This document shows, piece by piece, positions 12,714-24,672 of a stretch of 64,000 bases of DNA. Each line of letters opens with the position of its first letter. The first letter of the stretch is position 1. The notes beneath the pieces are model-generated. The model saw nothing but the letters and a program-made list of their open reading frames with translations, had not been told where the DNA came from and did not search any database. Source of the DNA: Polytrichum commune (lineage: Eukaryota > Streptophyta > Polytrichopsida > Polytrichales > Polytrichaceae); NCBI GenBank assembly GCA_950295325.1, contig OX485803.1, positions 39,199,554 through 39,263,553 of the forward strand, read 5' to 3'. A program made the position numbers and the translations under genes.

Positions 12714-13261
12714 CTACGACATTTATGGTATTTAGTGTCACATGCGTAATAGTGTCACTTACCCTATTTGGAGGCATATGCTAGATAACGTTGATGATTA
12801 ACAACTTCACCATAAGTGTCACCTGATGACTCTTTGTTGTTCAAGTGCATTTACTAATAAATTGGCATGAGTATGGTCAATAATGTTATGAGGTGCATGC
12901 CTATGTTACACAATGGTCTACAAGTTGACTAAAGTGGACACAAATGACAGTCAGCGTTAGTATGCTCCATAATATCTTCCTCTTGCATATTAAAATGTAA
13001 ATACATGACACTTGCCATTAGTACACATAAGAAATTTCTTCCCCTTGCATACCAAGTTGCAAGACTTATCATCTAAAATATCCCAATGTGCTACTCTAAA
13101 TGTCATAATGCATATTTATTTTTTTCACTTAAAGAAGCTACTTTTGTTGACGAATGAAATCATATTGGCAAATAACATGCGTGACACTTTGAGACCTCTA
13201 AGCATCTAGTTTGGCCCTTCGCAAATAGTGCATGTGAAACTAAATACCACAAATGATGTAC
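12714..13261 (+). repeat. MITE family 3, about 548 bp, copy 1
   Basis: Starts CTACGACATTTATGGTATTT and ends in the inverted motif near ATACCACAAATGATGTA. Nearly the whole length aligns with 17395-17935. Truncated relatives are at 21525-21885 and 26100-26225, and an inverted fragment at 21205-21370. Confidence 0.8.
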
Positions 13262-13958
13262 ACAACTCACTTCAATAAATGTACAACTCGCCAAGATATT
13301 TATCATCACCAAACTCAACAATGGACATGGTCTTCCTTCACACTTCCCTTATCTTAAAAAAAAAATGCCACCAGAGAGAAGCCATTTCAAGCAAGTTTGT
13401 TTTATGTATAGGGAATTGTTAAATCAACCACGTAGTTTGTTAAAACGGTCACAAAGACACGTTGCACAGTCACATGACTTGGCAAAATTTGATTTTTCAT
13501 CGCACACATGAAGAAGAGCAAGATATTAGCTTTATGTTAGAAGTGATAAACATGACCCACTTAGATGACAAGTCAGAGCCTAGTCGACACCTTGCATGTT
13601 GACTGAAGTCCATTGAAATAGTGTGATTGATTTAACTATGCCCTATATATACATACATAAAGAAGGTTGTCACAATTTGCCCGAGATGTCAAATTTTCTA
13701 TAGTCTCAGAAACCTGCTTTAAGGGAAATAAATGTATGTGGACTTGAATTGACACATTTCTGGTCTTTGCTCGGGAGTCAATGGCAGTGTCTGGGGAGAA
13801 TTTTTGGGTATAATCAGTCAAAACCCTAGTATTTCCAAGCCCAGCCGATTACATGTTGTGGTGAGATCTTTCCATTTTCCTTTATTAATTAGAAGTACAT
13901 TCAAAGGATTTCCTCTAAAATGATTGATATGTTTGTTGAAGGCTTGAACTTCAAGTTA

Positions 13959-14329
13959 GGGCTGGTTCACATGGGGTCCCAATTCCCACTCGCATTAGCA
14001 AGTCCCAATGTGGAGGAAAAGTCCCACCATGAAAACACGGTTAATTATCATTGAAGTCGGATCTTGATTATTTTATGCAAAACAATCCACGCGACTTGTG
14101 TTGAGAGTCGGGTCTAGCTTTTTGCTCAACCCAACTCTCAACACAAGTCTTGAGCCTCACCTCCAGAAATTGTCGCCATATGGGCATCTACATCATACTT
14201 GGGACTTAGGACTTGGGACCCGTGTGAAGGGATAAGTCCCAATTTCCTTGCTCTCAACGGCTATGATTGCACGGATTGACCTCGAGTGACTTGGGACTTA
14301 GTACTTGGGGACCATGTACGAACTAACCC
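13959..14329. mobile_element. PIF/Harbinger-type MITE, 371 bp
   Basis: Inverted ends (GGGCTGGTTCACATGG at the left, reverse complement of GGGTTAGTTCGTACATGG at the right) flanked by TTA on both sides (13956-13958, 14330-14332). It splits an older repeat whose two halves (AACTTCAA / CTTCAACCGGTT) resume on either side. It contains a perfect internal inverted repeat around CAACACAAGT. Confidence 0.8.
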
Positions 14330-14376
14330 TTAGTCTTCAACCGGTTGCTTCTCAAACTCAACTAGCTCATCTCTAA

Positions 14377-14602
14377 CTACACCATTTCTGGTATTTAGTG
14401 TCACTTACTATTTGAAGTTACGCACCACTATAACATCTTATTGTTAGTGTGATTATTTACTAAGTAAAGATTTTAATAATCTACATTGTCCAAGCAATCA
14501 ATTTGACCTTTGTTGGCAAAAAAAATGGATCTACAATAAAGAGTTATAGCACAATGTAAGTCCAAATAGTATAAGAGAGATTAAATACCAAAAACGGTGT
14601 AG
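14377..14602 (+). repeat. MITE family 2, 226 bp
   Basis: Starts CTACACCATTTCTGGTATTT and ends GGTGTAG. The interior has TCACTTACTATTTGAAGTTA and its inverted counterpart. Family members also lie at 14815, 44976, 50067 and 57476. Confidence 0.8.
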
Positions 14603-14814
14603 TGGTCGGTTCTCCCCGTTCATTGGTTTCAAGATACAAATATACGATCAATCTGACACTTAAAGAACGTACAATTGATTCAAACTGGAATAAGCTTAGA
14701 ATATAGTGAGTCCTTTGATTGCAGTGCTACATATTTTTGGCCCCTTTTGACCATCCAGGCTTAAATCAATGACTCGATTTTGAATAGACAACCTCGCCTA
14801 ATTTAGTTAACGTA

Positions 14815-15039
14815 CTACACTAACTATGATATTTAGTGTCACTTGCTACGTGGAGTTGCGCAATGCTATATCACTTTTTCTTATTGATGTACGTTTTTAT
14901 CAAGTAAGCTTGTCCATGTTTTAAAGTGTCTAAACAACGAATTTGACATTTGTTGCTAAAATATGAGACATACAAGAAAGAAATACAATATTATGTAATT
15001 CTAAATAGTAAGTGACATGAGAGACAATATCTAGTGTAG
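14815..15039 (+). repeat. MITE family 2, 225 bp
   Basis: Starts CTACACTAACTATGATATTT and ends ATATCTAGTGTAG, with the family's inverted interior. Confidence 0.8.
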
Positions 15040-15516
15040 ATCACTGAATGGGGAGATTTTCTCCCTGACTTGCTCTTCAAGAACTGGTTGGAGTGAACTC
15101 CAACCGTTTGGAGTCTAGACTTGCATAACATTATTAAGCAGTGTGTGTTCATTCATGTGGGCTTTGAGAGTATAACCATGAGATCCCCAACCTAGTGTAA
15201 GGAGGCACATATTAAGTCTTGTAAACCAAAATCCCAACACATCACAATTGAGTTCCCATTCACCACTATATTGAGCACATAACAAATAGCTAAACCAACT
15301 TGTTGAGAAGGCATGCTAGTCACATCCAATACTTTGAAGGTGGCCATCAAACCTATTTCCTAATGTTTTGCACACATGATTAGCAAATTGATTTGAAAAT
15401 GCCATTGCCTCTATTGGGTCACGCCCCGTTCTATCCCGTATGGTTTGCTCATTGTGGTATTTACAATCTCTAGTATCTTTGGAGATTTTTTTAAAATATA
15501 AATATCGTGGTCCAAA

Positions 15517-15645
15517 TTCATAACATTATTCAGATACATGACAATGTTCTGTGGGACTAATAGTATTCCACAAAATATTCCCCATATTTCAGTCTGAATG
15601 TAGGGAATATTCCATGGAATTATGTTAGTCCCACATACATGCCCC
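15517..15645. repeat. Palindromic MITE (family 5), copy 2
   Basis: Matches 10456-10614 through TCATAACATTATTCAGATA and TTCTGTGGGACTAATAGTAT, with the inverted half at 15590-15640. Confidence 0.7.
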
Positions 15646-15734
15646 AGAAACCTCAGGTGTTTACCTTGATGAATCGATCATAATCAACTTCTCATGTGTA
15701 AATGAAACATACACCATATTCAAAATCATATGTT

Positions 15735-16000
15735 GAATGGTCTGAGATGACCCTAAACTACTAGATGACAACGGAGAGGAACCCAATTCCAAATAGAGGG
15801 GTTGGCAATTCGGTTTCCGGCTATGAAATCTTCTCTCTACTTGATGGAAAAACCAAGAGCCCACCCACCACAAAGTAGGCAATACACCCCACCCTGCATC
15901 AAGGGGATCCTTGAGTAGGGTAGGGCCAACGGGTTCAAATTCACGTCGGATTACGTGATGTTGTATGTTATTATCATTATCATATGTGAAAGACAAAACC
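15735..16000 (+). mobile_element. tRNA-derived SINE, family A, copy 1
   Basis: Aligns over its full length with 24432-24672 (GATGACCCTAAACTA near the start, TTCTCTCTACTTGATG in the middle, CCCACCCTGCATCAAG near the 3' end). The pol III box B is worn here, but copy 2 shows clear boxes. The tail is ATTATCATTATCAT-like. Confidence 0.75.
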
Positions 16001-16739
16001 ACGTGCAGACACAATACCTAATTTCAACAATAAACAAACCTTTGTACATGAGATCTTTATTCAAATTTTGTACCAACTAAGTTAAGCTAGTTAATTGTCT
16101 CATTGGCAACTATGAGACAACAATCAAAATCATGCATGAGTCTGATGGACTCACATACGAACCCTTATTATTTGATTAAAAAAATACTAGGTTTGGCTAC
16201 ATGTTGAGTTTAGAAGCAGTCAAGGTGGCAAGCTTAAGATTTTTTTGGAGTTTAAAGTGGGCGCCTTCAAGCACCACCAATGTGTTCCACTTCAAAACTT
16301 GAATTTTGATACACAAAATTCTCAAATTCCATTACAATCAAAATGTTGCGCCACTATTCACCACTACATGAATAAAGAGGCTACAAGATACAAGCCGAGA
16401 GAGCAAGAGAGTGGCCATCATAGGGGTAGAGAATGGAGGAGACAATGGCGACACCACCCACCCCACCAAACTAAATCATAAGCGACGTGAGCCCTTGGAT
16501 GGGAAGACGGGCTTCCATCCATGGCTCATAGTGGAGCTTAGAGGTGGGCCCTGGTTTTTGGGTGACTCCACTTCACCCATGTGAAGCTACTTGGTGCCAC
16601 CTCTTACCCACAAAGAGTGGAGGTGGCACCTTACAAGGCAAAAAACCAATGTTTTTGAAATGTGTGTGTAAATAATTCACTTCACCATAGCAAAGTGCCT
16701 AATAATAGTTGGATAAAAGAGGGTTGTTACGTACCTTCA
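16001..16739. other. Gene-free stretch with hairpin
   Basis: Includes an 11-bp perfect inverted repeat, GGTGCCACCTC / GAGGTGGCACC (about 16594-16632). It starts with an old repeat also seen at 17160-17310 and 20490-20650 (FTTTATTCAAA-type sequence). No coding exon seen. Confidence 0.4.
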
Positions 16740-17075
16740 ATACATGAGTCAAGAATTGTGACCATGTAACTTGTGAGGACCCTTGATTCTCATGCAAAGG
16801 CCATACTACTTACATAGTCTGCTGGAATATGCGTTAGGCCCACCTCTTGAAGGTGGATCTAACAAAAAATTTGGCATATCATGAAACATTATTTGTAGTC
16901 TACCGCGTTGAAATCCATGTAGGCTTTTCATCCATGACAACTTATTTTGACCCTTAGACCTTCACCTTCCAATGGGAAGTGAACTTGACCGGTCTTGACC
17001 TTTTCGATCAATGAGAGATCTTAGAGTGCAATGGTCACGGGCCTTCAGTCTTGTGTGGGAAGTGGCCCTCACTCT
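16740..17075 (+). repeat. Dispersed repeat R2, copy 1
   Basis: Matches 45330-45610 in the same orientation, e.g. CCCTTGATTCTCATGCAAAG and CCCTTAGACCTTCACCTTC. No coding potential or ends recognised. Confidence 0.7.
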
Positions 17076-17394
17076 ACTTATGTCAGGTCAACATTGACAA
17101 ATGACTAAACTTAGAGATACATGTATGTATGATAACCACTTTTATTTTGTAGACCAAATACACACCATATTCAACATCATATGGGAGAGCGGGAATTGCA
17201 TCCATCCACAAACCCTAATCTCAACACCTAATGAATCTTTGTACTCGAGGCCTTTATTCAAACTTAGATGAACCTAAACCAGTTATTCACCTCATTGACA
17301 AATTTGAGACAACACAAATAATGCATCATTATGAAGGTTTCATATACCTTCAAAATCACTCTAGTATATATCTCATGTCCACATTGCTAGACAA

Positions 17395-17935
17395 CTACAC
17401 CGTTTATGGTTTTTAAAGTGACATGCATAATAGCGTCACTAACCCTATTTTGAGACGTATGTTATGTTCCACTAATGATCAACAACTTCACCGCTAGTGT
17501 CACCTCATCACACTCAACATTCGATTGTGCTCACTAATATTTCGACAAGAGTATGTTCAATAGTATTATGAGGTGTATGCCTTTGTTACACAAGGGTCTG
17601 CAAGTTGACCAAAGTGTGCACAAATGACACTTGGTGTCAGTGTGCTCAAGGTTATCTTCCTTTAGCATACTAGAATGTAAACACATAACACTTGCTATTA
17701 TTATGCTCAATAATATCTTCCACTTGCATGTTAAAATGCAGAACTATGATCTCAAGTATCCCAATGTCATACACTAAATGTCAAAATGTAAATATTTCTC
17801 TTTAAAAGAGTAGTTATGTTGACAAATAGAATCATATTGGCACTTAAACATATGTGACCCTCTAAGACCTCTAGGCATCTAGTTTATGCCTTTTGCAAAT
17901 AGTGTACATGACACTCAATACCATAATTGGTGTAG
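17395..17935 (+). repeat. MITE family 3, about 541 bp, copy 2
   Basis: Starts CTACACCGTTTATGG and ends ATTGGTGTAG. Collinear with 12714-13261 throughout. Confidence 0.85.
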
Positions 17936-18458
17936 ACGCAAAGGTACATACCTTGGCAACCATGGGTGTTTGGGTTGATGGTCAATTTCTCTTGTGTAAA
18001 CCAGTGTCTGGGAAGTTTTTGGGTATAGTGGGTCAAGATCTTAGGGGCGGTTTACACTATGGACCATGAAGTCGTCCCACGTAAGAGGCCTATTTTGCGT
18101 GGGACGACTTCCATGGGACGACTTCCATGGTCCGAGTTACTAAAATATTAGTTTTCATGGTTCATGAGCCCTTCACTAGGTGTAAACCGAATGTGGACCA
18201 TGAAGAATGACCATGCACCAAAAAGTGGAGGTGCTGATTTTTTTAATACATGCCCAAAAAGGGCAATTTTGAAAAAAAATTAAGTTTGATCATTCCTTGT
18301 CTTCTCTTGGGCTCCACTTGTCTTCACTTCTTGTTAAATGTGTCGAAGATGTGGCTTGCAAATCTTCTCACAACAATTTTTTTAAATAAAATAAAATGAG
18401 CAATTTAATTTGTACATGTGACATGTAATTTACATGTGACATGTACCTTGTATTGTCA

Positions 18459-18556
18459 CTACACTAAATAGGATATTTAGTGTTTGATTACATTTAATGT
18501 TGTTACCACCCTACCTTGCTCAACACTAATTTTCAATTCTTTGATAATTAATGTTA
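18459..18556 (+). repeat. Partial family 1 MITE
   Basis: CTACACTAAATAGGATATTT followed by sequence collinear with 11570-11650, then truncated. Confidence 0.7.
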
Positions 18557-18958
18557 GAAGATTTCCCATTGCACTTCTTTTGACTACCCTGATCTACAAT
18601 CACTAAACCACTACAGATTTTTGTTTTTTTGTTTTGCAACTGCATTTTGTAAGAATATTGGGGTGTGTAATATACCGTTGGATAGGTATTCCCAGGACCT
18701 TTCCAACGGTATATTACAAGCCCCAAAATTCCAAAAATTACATTTGGTAGACCAAAAAAACAAATCTGCACTTGAATTCTTGAGTTCTAGATGTCCCACG
18801 TTGTTTGGTGAAACACGTGTGAGCCGGTTTAAGGGGTAGGGCAAGGTAGTGTTGGTATGTCTCATGGGCTATGGTATAATTAAGGCGCTTAAAAGGTAGA
18901 TTCATTAAAAATTTATTGAAATGGTATTTCTCTGACATGGGCCCTTGCCTTTTCCTAC

Positions 18959-20062
18959 GGCAGACATTAAGTCCCCCCATACGAACTATGGGGGGTGTCA
19001 GATCCGGGCGGGGGCAGCCTCCTCGGAAATTTCTGAACCCGCCCGAAAACTGCTGCCCGCCCCGCCCAACTTCAAAAAAAATATTGTTCTTGCATTCTTG
19101 AAGGCCGCTTGACTACAAATCCCATATTAGTGCACTTCACCTTCAAGGTCTAAAATCCAATATATATGTGCACTTCCCACTAGTAAATAACAATTCATTG
19201 CCCGGAAGTGAAACCATCAATGAAGCATGTAATTAACTTGGAGGTCAAATAAAATTACAAAATCCTCATTAACATTAAGGTTATAATTTTTATGACTTAC
19301 CATTTGAAATTGTCTTTGTCATTCTAAAATGAGACCTAAATTTAGTGTGCTGATTTAGTATGTATATTTTATAATATTTTAGTAATGCCGTCTACTTTCA
19401 CAAGTATTCATACACATTCAAACCAATTAAGTGTGATTTAATGTAATTAAGTCTAATTAATTCTGATTAATTCTAATCAAACCCAAATAAATCAGAAAAT
19501 ATTCTTACCAAATTAAGTAAGACACTTTCAAATAATTACATTAAATCACACGTAATTATGAATTAATTAATTAATTCCAGTAATTACATTAATTGATTTG
19601 AGTGTGTATGAATACTTGTGAAAGTAGATAGCGTTACTAAATTAATTGTAAAATATACATACTAAATTAGCACACTAAATTTAGGTTTCACTTTAGAATG
19701 ACAAAGACAATTTCAAATGGTAAGTCATACAAATTATAACCTCATTGTTAATGAGGATTCTGTAAATTTATTTGACCTCCAAGTTAATTACATGCTTCAT
19801 TGATGGTTTCACTTCCGGGTAATGAATTGTTATTTACTAGTGGGAAGTGCACATATATATTGGATTTTAGACCTTGAAGGTGAAGTGCACTCAATATGGG
19901 ATTTGTAGTCAAGCGGCCTTCAAGAATGCAAGAGCAATATTTTTTTTGAAGTTGGGCGGGGCGGGCAGCAGTTTTCGGTCAGGTTCAAAAATTTCCGAGG
20001 AGGCTGCCCCCGCCCGGATCTGACACCCCCCATAGTTCGTATGGGGGGACTTAATGTCTGCC
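18959..20062. mobile_element. MULE-type fold-back element, 1,104 bp
   Basis: The two halves are inverted copies of each other almost to the centre (about 19510), so each arm is about 0.5 kb. It starts GGCAGACATTAAGTCC and ends with the inverse. It is flanked by a 9-bp duplication with one mismatch, TTTTCCTAC (18950-18958) and TTTTCGTAC (20063-20071), the size made by Mutator-like transposases. The outer about 110 bp are GC-rich, the inner arms AT-rich. There is no gene, so it needs a transposase in trans. Confidence 0.9.
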
Positions 20063-20291
20063 TTTTCGTACCAGACCACCTCTCTTGCCTCTCTCAACGC
20101 AAAACCCGTTGGACCATGTCAGTGCATTTATTAGGCCTTAAAATTTATATTTTGGGGACCTCGACCTGCATGGTCCCTCTGCCATTTTTTCCTTAGTGTA
20201 AACCGAAGTTGTCCCGGGAGAACTTCAGCAGCCAATCAGCTGCCTTGTAGAGCCCTAGTCCAACTTCATGGTCCATAGTGTAAACTGCCCC

Positions 20292-20700
20292 TTAGTGATT
20301 CTAAGTCTAGCCGGTTACATGTCAGCATCTTCCGGTTTTGCTTTATTCATTTGATGTATATTCCATAGATTCCTCTAAAATGATTGGTACTTCTCCTGAA
20401 GTCTTGAACTTCAACTGGTTAATTCTCAAACTCAACCGGTTCATATGCAACCAACTGACACTTCTCCCCGGACAGTGGTGTAAACATCCAGATACATATT
20501 CAATATTATATGTGAGAGATGAAAGCACATCCAGACACAAACATAATCTCCAAACTTAACCAAAATTTTGTACCCGAGGACTTCATTCAAACTCGGGGTA
20601 CAAGAGAAAAAAAAAACCAGTCAATCACCTCATTGACAATCATATACTGCATGATTGTGATGGACTTAACTTATATACTTCAAGACCACTGGTTAAGCAT
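20292..20700. repeat. Old dispersed repeat, resumed after the Harbinger-type insert
   Basis: Sequence such as GATTCCTCTAAAATGATTGG and CTTCAACTGGTTAATTCTCA recurs at 13895-13950 plus 14333-14370, and at 27740-27850. It is the shared substrate into which several elements inserted. No ends found. Confidence 0.6.
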
Positions 20701-21204
20701 CTTCTGATGAAGAAGGACCGCCTTCTTGACAAGGTCTTCAAGCCACTATCAAAGTTGAGGGCTTCAATTTGGAAACACTTTCAAGCACAATAAGGTAAGT
20801 TGTGTCTTGTGAGGTTTTAGGGTCTACATGAAACCCATTGTCATGTCACATATTTTGCCCATATTTTGCCCATATGTTGTCCACATGGTGCCAAAGTGTG
20901 TCACAACTCATTCCCAATTTCACATTTAGTTCAAAGGTAGTCAGTTGTGTAACAATGGTGGTTGTCAAGTGGGATTCAATGGGTTTGCAATTGTACCGAC
21001 TCTGCACAATTAAGGTCAAGCATGAACTAGTCTCATTTTCTTCAATTAACTTAAGCACAAAGCCCATGACATACACCCCATTGCGGAATACCTTAGATCC
21101 AAATTTTATGGGGTTTAGAGTCAAGAGTCATGGCCCTAGGGACATGCTTCCAACTCCCCGCAAGCTACCACTATCATTCACTGTCGTTGGGACTCTCAAG
21201 TGTC

Positions 21205-21885
21205 ATGTTTGCTAATTGCCAATACGATACTTTTTGTCAACATAAGTAACTTTTTGAAGTGAGTGATTATCAACATTATGACATTTAGAATAGCACATTG
21301 GGATACTTGAGATAATAGATTTGTATTTTAGTGTGTAACGGGGAAGGTGCTATTGAGCATACTAATGACAAGTGTGCATGTATTAGATTCTAGTAAATAC
21401 TAATGTGGGTCGCGGTGGCATTTGGTTCTTACACATATATAGTTGTTGTTAAATTGGTTTAATTGGTATGTAAGTCACTCATTTTTTTTATTTGCTACGT
21501 ATGGTAGCAAACATCAGATGCATGAGGTGTATGCCTATATTACACAATGGTCTACAAGCTGACTAAAGCGTACACACATGGCACTTGCCATTACTATGAT
21601 CAAGAATATCTTCCTCTAGCATACTAAAATGCTACCACATGACACTTTCCATAAGTATGCTCATTAATACCTTCCCCTTGCATATCAAAATGCAAAAATA
21701 TCATCCCAAGTATGCAAATGTGCTACACTAAATGTCATAATGTGAATAATTTTGTGTTAGACAACTACTTATGTTGACAAATAATATCATACTGACAATT
21801 AATGAACATGACACTCTGAGACCTCTAGGCACCTACTTGAGGCCCTTTACAAATAGTGTTCATGACATTAAATACCATAAGCAAT
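21205..21885. repeat. Two family 3 MITE fragments in opposite orientation
   Basis: 21205-21370 is an inverted piece (reverse of the CCCAATGTGCTACACTAAAT region). 21525-21885 is the right two-thirds in direct orientation, ending near ATTAAATACCATAAGC. Confidence 0.65.
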
Positions 21886-22225
21886 GTTTGGAATCTGCTA
21901 CGTATGGTAGATGGGTTCAAAATGGTTACATTTCTTGACTGACCCACTTCTAGGATATGAAAACATGATTAATACAAGATGGTTAGTAATTCCAAATCAA
22001 GGTTGTGGCCACTTTCCTTTGTATTTTTTGGGACTCATAATGTATTCATCATCAAACGAGGATTTTCATGCTCATGAAATGGTCATATACCCCTGTGAGG
22101 CCAAACCCACCACCCTTAAGCGTCCTAGTCCGGGTGGTGGTTTTGAGAATCACATGTGTCATACCAAAATTCGCGGTAACATGGAATGTAACTCCCATCT
22201 CAATGAACTCCCAACTTACTTAGAA

Positions 22226-22405
22226 TCATGATGTTTTATTGATGTTAGCCTCTTGAATAGGTAGAGCATTGGCCTTCTCAAGGGTCCACCCTGCGGCCTT
22301 GGCTACACATGCCCTTAGTGATATCCCTCTTGAGACCTTGACATTAGCCAAGACCTTCTCATTAGTGATCTTAGCCTCCGTGAGGCTATGGCTTGTCGAC
22401 TCCAT
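22226..22405 (-). CDS. Small 59-codon reading frame in the TGTGAG-type element, product unknown
   Basis: ATG at 22405 to TGA at 22228-22226. It resembles the frame at the same place in the other copy (30430-30218). Both start M(E/D)ST, both have VKV, then GIS, an AC(A/V) pair, K-A and WTLE. Basic, no membrane segment or known domain. Keeping the frame in two otherwise diverged copies suggests it was coding. It could instead be chance similarity of conserved DNA. Confidence 0.35.
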   Translation of the reverse strand: MESTSHSLTEAKITNEKVLANVKVSRGISLRACVAKAAGWTLEKANALPIQEANINKTS

Positions 22406-22825
22406 GTGACAATTAAATTTCTAATACCTTAATCTGCAATCGTCACCCAAGGCCGTCCTCTTTGTGGGGAACCACACAACTCACCCTGGTGCTTTACATC
22501 AATTTTAGCACATCAATTCATTCCATGATAAGGATACAAGTGTTAAAAAACACTTCTCTATCTTATCACTATCTTAGCATTCCTCTATTGCAAGTCACTT
22601 CTAAATTCACTCACAAGTTCACTCCCTAACATCAACAACCTCCAACTTAAGGGGTTCCTAATTGTAACTCCAATGCTAACCCCGCTAACTTCCTAAATTC
22701 TACCTAGCTACCCCCCTTAACTTATAACCCAGCTCCTACCTAAGCCCTAGTTCAAATGGCTCCCACTCCTTATTGTGGTTGCTACCCAACAACAGGCTGC
22801 AGTGACCGGGACTGCTCAACCCCAG

Positions 22826-23128
22826 TCCGGTGGCTGGCTAAGCCTTCAACCGAGTTGCAGTCTCGTCCAGGGGCTGGCTAAGCCTTCAACCCAGCTACAG
22901 TCTCGTCCAGGGGTTGGCTAAGCCTTCGGCCCAACTGCCGTTTAGTCCAGGGGCTTGCTAAGCCTTCAATCCAGCTGCAATCTCGTCCAGGGGTTGGCTA
23001 AGCCTTCGGCCCATCTGCCGTTTTAGTACAGGGGCTGGCTAAGCCTTCAATCCAGCTACAGTCTCGTCCAGGGGTTGGCTAAGCCTTCGGCCCAACTGCC
23101 GTTTTAGTCTAGGGGCTGGCTAAGCCTT
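22826..23128 (+). repeat. Dimeric minisatellite, about 43-bp unit
   Basis: About seven to eight units built on GGGGYTGGCTAAGCCTTC. Most neighbours alternate between a type with CAACCCAGCTACAGTCTCGT and a type with CGGCCCAACTGCCGT, giving an 85-bp higher-order period. It lies inside the TGTGAG-type element. Confidence 0.85.
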
Positions 23129-23294
23129 GCATGTGAATACTCAACTTAGCTAAACCACCATAAAACCATAAACACCATTCAAACTAAACTAAATCAAACT
23201 AGATTAAACTATAAGCCTAAACAACTAAGGACTAACAATCAAATGACTAACGCTCCTTTGGGTATCACCCACAACCCACACACACACCTCTACA

Positions 23295-23405
23295 CACAAG
23301 AGAGGGAAGGGGTGAGAGTGAAAAGACAAAGAGAGAGAGCATTGAGAGAGAGAGGGAAGGGGTGAGAGTGAAAAGACAAAGAGAGAGAGCATTGAGAGAG
23401 AGAGG
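23295..23405 (+). repeat. Purine-rich tandem duplication
   Basis: A block containing GGGAAGGGGTGAGAGTGAAA is repeated twice within GAGAGA-type sequence. Confidence 0.8.
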
Positions 23406-24431
23406 AAGATTTTGAAGAAGAGAGAAGAAAAGGTAAAAAGAGGGAACTTAAGGAGAAGAGAGGATAAGGGAGGAAGAGGAGAGATAGGGCATCCAATCAC
23501 AACCCCTTAACCTTCTCCCCCTTAGTAGGACCTCATCCTCTCCGCTAACCCTTCAACCCCTAAACCAACAAGAACACGTTCTAATTCAAACAATTAAATC
23601 AAAGGCACTTCCCCATGCCTCATCAAGCACTACTCCTCTAATCAAAACACTCCCTAATGTCACTAAGCTTCTAATTCACCACACAAAATGGCTTAAGGCC
23701 TAAACATAAATCCACACCAAGCCTCACTCTTTTTATACTTTTGATTGTTTCAATAACACTCCAATTGCAATTCTAATTAAATTCTAAACATAAAACAAAT
23801 ATGAGCACTCATTTTGGGCTCATAACCCCCCCCCCTCCCCCTATTGTATTGACTATCAAATGGAGAACATTTATTATATTTTGAACACGTAGTCCAATCT
23901 CTTTGAAGCACATGTCTTTTTATTGGATTTATTATCAAATTTCCACAAATATCGTAATAGGTGACTACATGCATGTTCGGGGGACATATAGGACCATTTA
24001 ACAAAGTTGCTAGTGTTCATAAGCATTTCAACTAATGAAATGTCTCATTTGGTAGGCAATTGAAAATCATAGAGATTGTCATTTGAAGTTCACATTTGAG
24101 GTGCAAAAAGTTTGTAGTGTCACATTATGAGTGGAAAGAGAGAAACACCATCAAACATGGGACTAAAGCCTTTCTTATAAAGACTTAGGAAATAACCAAG
24201 AAGATAAGAGACAATTAAATTCTTTGAGATGAATGGACAATCAATCCTTTGGATACATAAGATGGGTACTTAGAATTTGTAAAGCTTAGATTGCTTGAAC
24301 TGGAAGACACTTGTTGAAGGCCTATGACTCTTGGAATTTGAACAATTGAGCCATGTACGGAAGAATGGTAAGACATGGAAGTCCAAAATTACGTAGAATA
24401 AATAGGAACATACACTTGAGTTACTCAATTG

Positions 24432-24672
24432 TGGTCCGAGATGACCCTAAACTACCGGGTGATAGTGGAGAGGTACCCATTTCCGAATGGAGTGGTTGAT
24501 GGTTCGATTCCCATTGTGAAATTTTCTCTCTACTTGATGAAAAAACTAGCTAGGCAGGTAGGAGCCAAGAGCCCACCCATTGCAAGGTAGGCAGCAAACC
24601 CCACCCTGCACCAAGAGGATTATTGAGCAGGGGAAGACCAACAGGCTCAAACTCATATTAGATTGCCCGACG
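24432..24672 (+). mobile_element. tRNA-derived SINE, family A, copy 2
   Basis: Has a pol III box A match (TAGTGGAGAGG, 24463-24473) and box B match (GGTTCGATTCC, 24501-24511) at tRNA-like spacing, then a non-tRNA body shared with 15735-16000 and a TTATTTATTTAT-like tail. Confidence 0.85.

Larger units (their letters stand above)
18044..20291. mobile_element. PIF/Harbinger-type element, 2.2 kb, hosting nested inserts
   Basis: Ends are GGGGCGGTTTACACTATGG and the inverted form of GGGGCAGTTTACACTATGG, flanked by TTA (18041-18043 and 20292-20294). It sits inside an older repeat: GGGTCAAGATC on the left and GTGATTCTAAG on the right are contiguous in a related copy at 27065-27092. It contains a family 1 MITE fragment and the 1.1-kb fold-back element. 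Without that insert it is about 1.1 kb. No transposase seen. Confidence 0.85.
22094..23824. mobile_element. 1.7-kb TGTGAG-type element, copy B
   Basis: Bounded by TGTGAGGCCAAACCC and, inverted, TATGAGCCCAAAA. It is flanked by a perfect 5-bp duplication, ACCCC (22089-22093 and 23825-23829). It is the same family as 30196-32512: same left end, same small minus-strand reading frame, a central minisatellite, a purine-rich GAGAGA block and an ACTCTTTTTATA motif near the right end. The left end forms a hairpin (CCACCC / GGGTGG). A 5-bp duplication and TG start fit an LTR (solo or non-autonomous); the 12-bp inverted ends would also suit a TIR element. Confidence 0.8.

Noticed and set aside
23225-23500. 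Leu/Ser-rich minus-strand frames
   Set aside because: Low-complexity translation of the GAGAGA-rich tandem block in the TGTGAG-type element.
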